Origin: Echinometra lucunter
Taxonomy: Eukaryota; Echinodermata; Echinoidea; Camarodonta; Echinometridae
NCBI GenBank assembly: GCA_029962745.1
Contig: CM057152.1
Span: 28,301,361-28,365,360, forward strand
DNA length: 64,000 nucleotides
Reading direction: 5' to 3'
The notes under the pieces are model-generated. The model did not search any database. It was not told the origin of the DNA and saw only the letters and a program-made list of their open reading frames with translations. Position numbers and translations under genes: made by a program. Below are positions 60,209-64,000 of the stretch, one piece after another; position 1 is the stretch's first letter; each line of letters opens with the position of its first letter.

Positions 60209-63200
60209 TACTAAACATGTTAATTCAGTTTAATTGTAAGCAAACATCCTTCCCTAAAACCTGGGGGGATGATTGTACATGTCATCCCCCCACCTTGTGA
60301 GGTGGGGGGATGCATACCCCTCATCCCCCCCCCCCCCCTGTCTACGCCCCTGGATGATGCATCGACATCCAATTGCTCAGTCTGAAATTTTGACAAATGA
60401 AAACAGAAGGCCAAAACCTGGATCAAGCTAATATAACAGAATTTGCAGGAAGTTAAATATATGTCCAGAATTCTCCCCTCAAATACTTTTGTTCGAAAAA
60501 CAAAAGTAAACTTGATGTGATCCAGCAACCTGTTGTCATGCAAGAAAACCAAGACCAGATATTGGATCCAGAATTTTATCTCTTTTTCTTGGTACAGATT
60601 TGGAATAACTTTTACGGAAGTTCTGCTTTACCATAGGTCAATGCTACTTCAGGAAACTGAGCAGAACAGCCTAACAGCAACTGAAATCTGAATGTAACAT
60701 GATTTGGAAAACAAAAAGGGGAGGATATACTTACGTTCATTTTCAGATGTGGTGACAAGGAAAATATCTGTACTGGGAAGAGTGTTAGGCCATCGCGGGG
60801 CAAGCTGAGAGTCCATGTCGTCTGGTATACTGACCCGGATTTTCAGGTAATATGTTGTCTCTTGCATGAGGTTGTTTATTTCCATCATGATGTGGCCGCG
60901 GATCTCCACACCAAGTGGGAAATCCTTAAAAACAGAACATAACAAGGAAATTAGCATTGTGATTGACACCGACTAAAGCTATTTCACTCTGTCATGACAC
61001 CATGAACATCAAACATGCACAGACTTTTGTTATCTGTTCTAAACAAATTGAATAACAATCTACACACACTGGCCATAAAGCCTCTCAGTAGATATTGCAC
61101 TATAATAGAGGGACAGAAAAATGTTTGAGTCCTGTGGAAAGATGGTCTTGATAACTCTACTGTTTAACAACAAACCTATGCTCACCTTTCGTAGTACTCG
61201 CCAGTCATCAAGCGTTACATTTTCTGACCTGTTGGTGTAGTATATGATGTAGCCATTGGTCATTGCTCTTAGGTCAGTGTTTTGTGGTGGAGTGAACCCA
61301 ACAGTTATAGCTGTCGTGTTGAATGCTAGAACAGAGACATCCTGGACCACATTCGGACTATCTGTATGATATGATGGTTAAAAAAAGACATATCAAAAGA
61401 AGCTCATCAGTGGAATTACAAACTGATTATCTAAACATGTTCTAAGTCTTTCTGAGCAGTTGAGGTCATGTGCAACTATCATGAGTCACTTTTCGAGCAT
61501 TCTCTGAGTTGTTAAATATCTTAGCTAAATATCATCTAAATATATTCTGAAAGTTGTCATCAGTTGAGTCTACACACAGCTTTTGCAATTCAATTTCCAG
61601 GCATTCTCTGAGTTGTAATTCTTAGCTGAATATCATCTAAATATATTCAAAATCTTACAAATAGCAACTCAATTTCCATGCATTTCTCCGAGTTGTTAAA
61701 TATCTCAGCTGGCACCCCACTCAAAATAGCTGAAGAGGCTTCACAGCCAGAAGTATGGTATTACAGCACAATTACTTCGAAAATTGCAAACTCAACCAGA
61801 TACTCAGCGAGAACAAAACAATTTACAAACATTCATTCAACTTTCTGGTGTAATATGTAGAGTTATGCAATGAACAAGCAAGAGTCCACCTATGTCTTAT
61901 TATGTTTTGGGGCATTCTTTGGTTGAGAGGTACAATGTTTGACCCTAAACATACCTGACTTAGGGTCATGACATGCAATGACACGGCAGCAGTCTGTTTC
62001 CCTCAACTTGGTGACCACAGGGTGTGGACAGAGTGGGGTTGGTGATGGCGTGGATGGTTCAGCACACATAGGCATGCACATCAGGGTACCTCTGTCACAG
62101 AGGCAGCGTTTATCACAGTTTTCATCTATCCAGTCCCCGTCGGCCATGCTGATGTTGCCTGAGGCACCACGGTACATGCAACCAGGAGCCGCTGGATTCA
62201 AATGAGGAAACTTGACATTAGGAGAACTGATAAAGAATGCTCATTAAAATAAATTGGAAATGACCCTCTATGGCTATGAATTTTTGTGCAGAAGGTCTTT
62301 GATTTAGCCATAAAGTTCAGATATATGGACAAGATTGCACTGAAAGCAAACACCTCTTTACTTTTCTTACACAAATTTGTGAGAAATCTATCACTAAACT
62401 ATGCAAAACATTGGGTGGCCTTAGGTTTCTTCATATAAGAAACAGTTAAACTTCCACATCCAACAATCCAAGATATCAGTGGCTCTGTTATAGCTAGCTT
62501 TATACTATCATGGCACTTTCAAGTTTTAATTTGGCATCTGGTTTGATTCCTGCCTTTGTTGTTCAATTTATATATTTCAACAGGAGGACTTAATGCATCA
62601 CTAACACTGCCACATACAATCCAAACTGACTCAAAGCCGACTTATTTTGGCCACTTTGTGTAATGCATTTTAATTTGTTGACTTTCATTTTGGTTTCCTG
62701 TCTCTCTCGTTAGTGTGACTGGGGCATATCAGCTAGGTAAATTCCTCTTACCGGGCTGTTCACACTCCCACTGCAAACAGCACTCGCCAGGTAGCTGCAC
62801 CTGTTTTGGGTTAGGACAGTTCACATTGGACACTGCAATGCTGACTGGGCATCTTGGGATGCAGCGAACACCACCGGCATTGCACTGGCATCGCATGCTG
62901 CAATCCACTTCGAAATACTCGCCATCTTCATATGTGTTGCCATTTAGCTCACATGAGTTTGCTTTATGTTAGGAAAAAGAAGAGATTAAGGTTTAAGGTT
63001 CTCTTTTGATTCTGCTAATAAGTTGGCCAACAGAATGGCAACCACAATTGTATGGTTGTTGGCAAAATATTTGAAAAGGGCCTGGAAACGTCATGTTAAT
63101 TCAAGATGATGTTGGAGATTTTCTTGCTAACAAACTAGGTGATGATGGTGTTAAATCCACATTTCATTTACCAAACAGATGAATCTGAAGTATTATGAAG

Positions 63201-63589
63201 AACTATCAATACTAAGCCAACATTATGTTAAGTTACAGGAAGCTATATATGAGAAATCCATCCAATATTGGGAGTGACACAATACTCTACTAAAATTGAC
63301 AGGATTGGCAATAAATGCAGATCTTTTAATTATATATGAGCTACTAAATGATATATTGAGAAATTCCACTTACGAGGAGGAGGGCACGACCAATGGGGGC
63401 AGCACTCCCCCTCTGGTGGTTCAAGGAGTATGGGATGGGGGCATGTCTGGAGGTCTGGAATCATTTGGCCTGGGTCAGGACACCTTCGGGTGCAGTCGGA
63501 TACCCCATTGTCACAGAAGCACACCTCATCACAGCTGTGGTAGTATGTCTCTCCATGGGCATGGATAACACCACCATCATTGCAATCAG
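54884..63589 (-). CDS. Type I membrane protein with VWC and fibronectin III modules (3' part; 5' end beyond the right edge)
   Basis: Thirteen minus-strand exons: 63589-63374, 62961-62752, 62191-61955 (each one VWC), 61361-61186 plus 60924-60735 (one FN3), 58915-58706 and 58274-58065 (each one VWC), 57683-57470 plus 57317-57169 (FN3), 56983-56847 plus 56356-56176 (FN3), 55788-55577 (membrane segment), 54970-54884 (tail, stop). All junction phases agree; 808 residues are visible. Each VWC exon is phase 1-1 and has about ten cysteines including a CC pair (for example GECCPHWSC, GECCLQWEC, GECCPEWRC). FN3 repeats show the Trp and the LxPxxxY-like turn (LRPARSYVVQL, LTEGQTYHIQL). The membrane helix MSAIVGTIIALCVFLVVVIA is followed by RIKKRH. 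The tail has tyrosine motifs (YDVY, YEHV) and ends ELLDI. VWC modules often bind BMP-type ligands or matrix; the ligand here is unknown. The mix resembles proteins annotated as putative epidermal cell surface receptor in arthropods, recalled and not checked. The signal peptide must lie outside the window. Confidence 0.92.
58961..59280 (+). mobile_element. tRNA-derived SINE (tRNA-Asn-like head), best-preserved copy
   Basis: The head GGTCCATTGGACAAGTC, GGACTGTTAACCACAGG (anticodon-loop-like GTT) and GGGGTTTGAATCCCTGCC (box B) imitates tRNA-Asn. The body has GGCAAGACATTAATCTACAT, CACTCGACCCAGGTGTAG and GTGGGTACCTGGTAGGATT. The 3' end GAAAGCGCACAGAGACGTTA, GCACTATACAAGAACTG and a GAT/ATT tail resembles L2-like LINE tails. 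It lies in an intron of the VWC/FN3 gene, antisense to it. Confidence 0.8.
59460..60352. repeat. Intronic repeat cluster with G21 and C-runs and (ATT)n
   Basis: Contains an ACACGC-rich stretch (about 59540-59570), G21 at 59768-59788, a GAT run (about 60080-60100), (ATT)n at about 60149-60207, and a C13-16 run (about 60326-60339) next to TGTCTACGCCCCTGG. The GGGGGCCAAGATGCG and CTACGCCCC phrases beside the homopolymers suggest a dispersed repeat, but I could not define its ends. It lies in the intron between the second and third VWC groups. Confidence 0.6.
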
Positions 63590-64000
63590 CTGCCATAGTG
63601 AAATATTGAAATATTGAAATATCAAGTGGATTATTAAAAGATAATTTCATGTATCACATTGATACAATACTACAACTCACACCTACTTATATCAGCAAGA
63701 TATTCTCTTCTTTCAATCTTTGATGAATACAGGTTTAGATATAACTTTGGGGGACCACTGCTAAGTAATCTTAAAATACTTCTTGCAATGACAACACGGC
63801 TGTATAGACAACTATAAAATGGCTTTCAACATAACTGGAAGATTGCTTAGGACTTCGCAGAAATAATACTGGTAAGTGTAATTAAGCAGACCTAAAGGAT
63901 AGTGTTATATTACTACAGTTAAAGATGGTAAACATTCCAAGAATGCAAAAGTAATAATATAGGAAGATTTGTAAAATGACAGGACACCATATCTTCAGTA

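Overview
This is eukaryotic genomic DNA from an animal. All five genes have GT-AG introns (one GC-AG), metazoan-type domains and long repeat-filled introns. The repeats (long-armed foldback elements, tRNA-derived SINEs, Merlin and Tc1 relics, satellite-cored elements carrying a GGAC microsatellite, pentanucleotide arrays) suggest a marine invertebrate deuterostome, most likely a sea urchin or another echinoderm. That placement is an inference. One 500-base assembly gap (39036-39535) lies in an intron.

Layout from left to right. (1) 187-4427, minus: first three coding exons of the exosome subunit EXOSC5/RRP46; the gene runs off the left edge, and its 3.5 kb intron 1 holds Tc1- and Merlin-type transposase relics. 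(2) 4428-8960: intergenic repeats. (3) 8961-18187, minus: a complete 12-exon gene for a 587-residue Kelch-propeller protein with a novel N-terminal region and a basic, probably nuclear-targeting linker. (4) 18188-23688: a divergent (head-to-head) intergenic region filled with foldback elements and a nearly 800 bp ACT/ACC trinucleotide tract. (5) 23689-42762, plus: a complete 25-exon gene for DHX57, a DEAH-type RNA helicase of 1424 residues. (6) 42763-48274: 3' region with a degenerate tandem copy of the last DHX57 exon and several dispersed repeats. (7) 48275-49295, minus: two-exon GEMIN6 (SMN complex, 184 residues), convergent with DHX57. (8) 49296-54883: intergenic. (9) 54884-63589 and beyond the right edge, minus: 13 exons of a type I membrane protein with alternating VWC and FN3 modules.

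I assembled the exon chains by hand. Each has matching splice phases, and the coding lengths of the three complete genes divide exactly by three. DHX57 and GEMIN6 are also neighbours in the human genome in the same tail-to-tail arrangement, so this looks like ancient conserved microsynteny. Four of the five proteins (EXOSC5, DHX57, GEMIN6, probably the Kelch protein) are intracellular, three of them in RNA metabolism. The fifth is a surface protein with no evident functional link to them.

I found no CRISPR array, operon or obvious new multi-gene system. The most unusual material is structural: tandem duplications of the 3' ends of both convergent genes, complementary polypurine and polypyrimidine introns bracketing the DHX57 helicase core, a permuted Merlin relic, a 63-bp foldback with 9-bp flanking repeats, and satellite elements that scatter nuclear-receptor DR1 sites.
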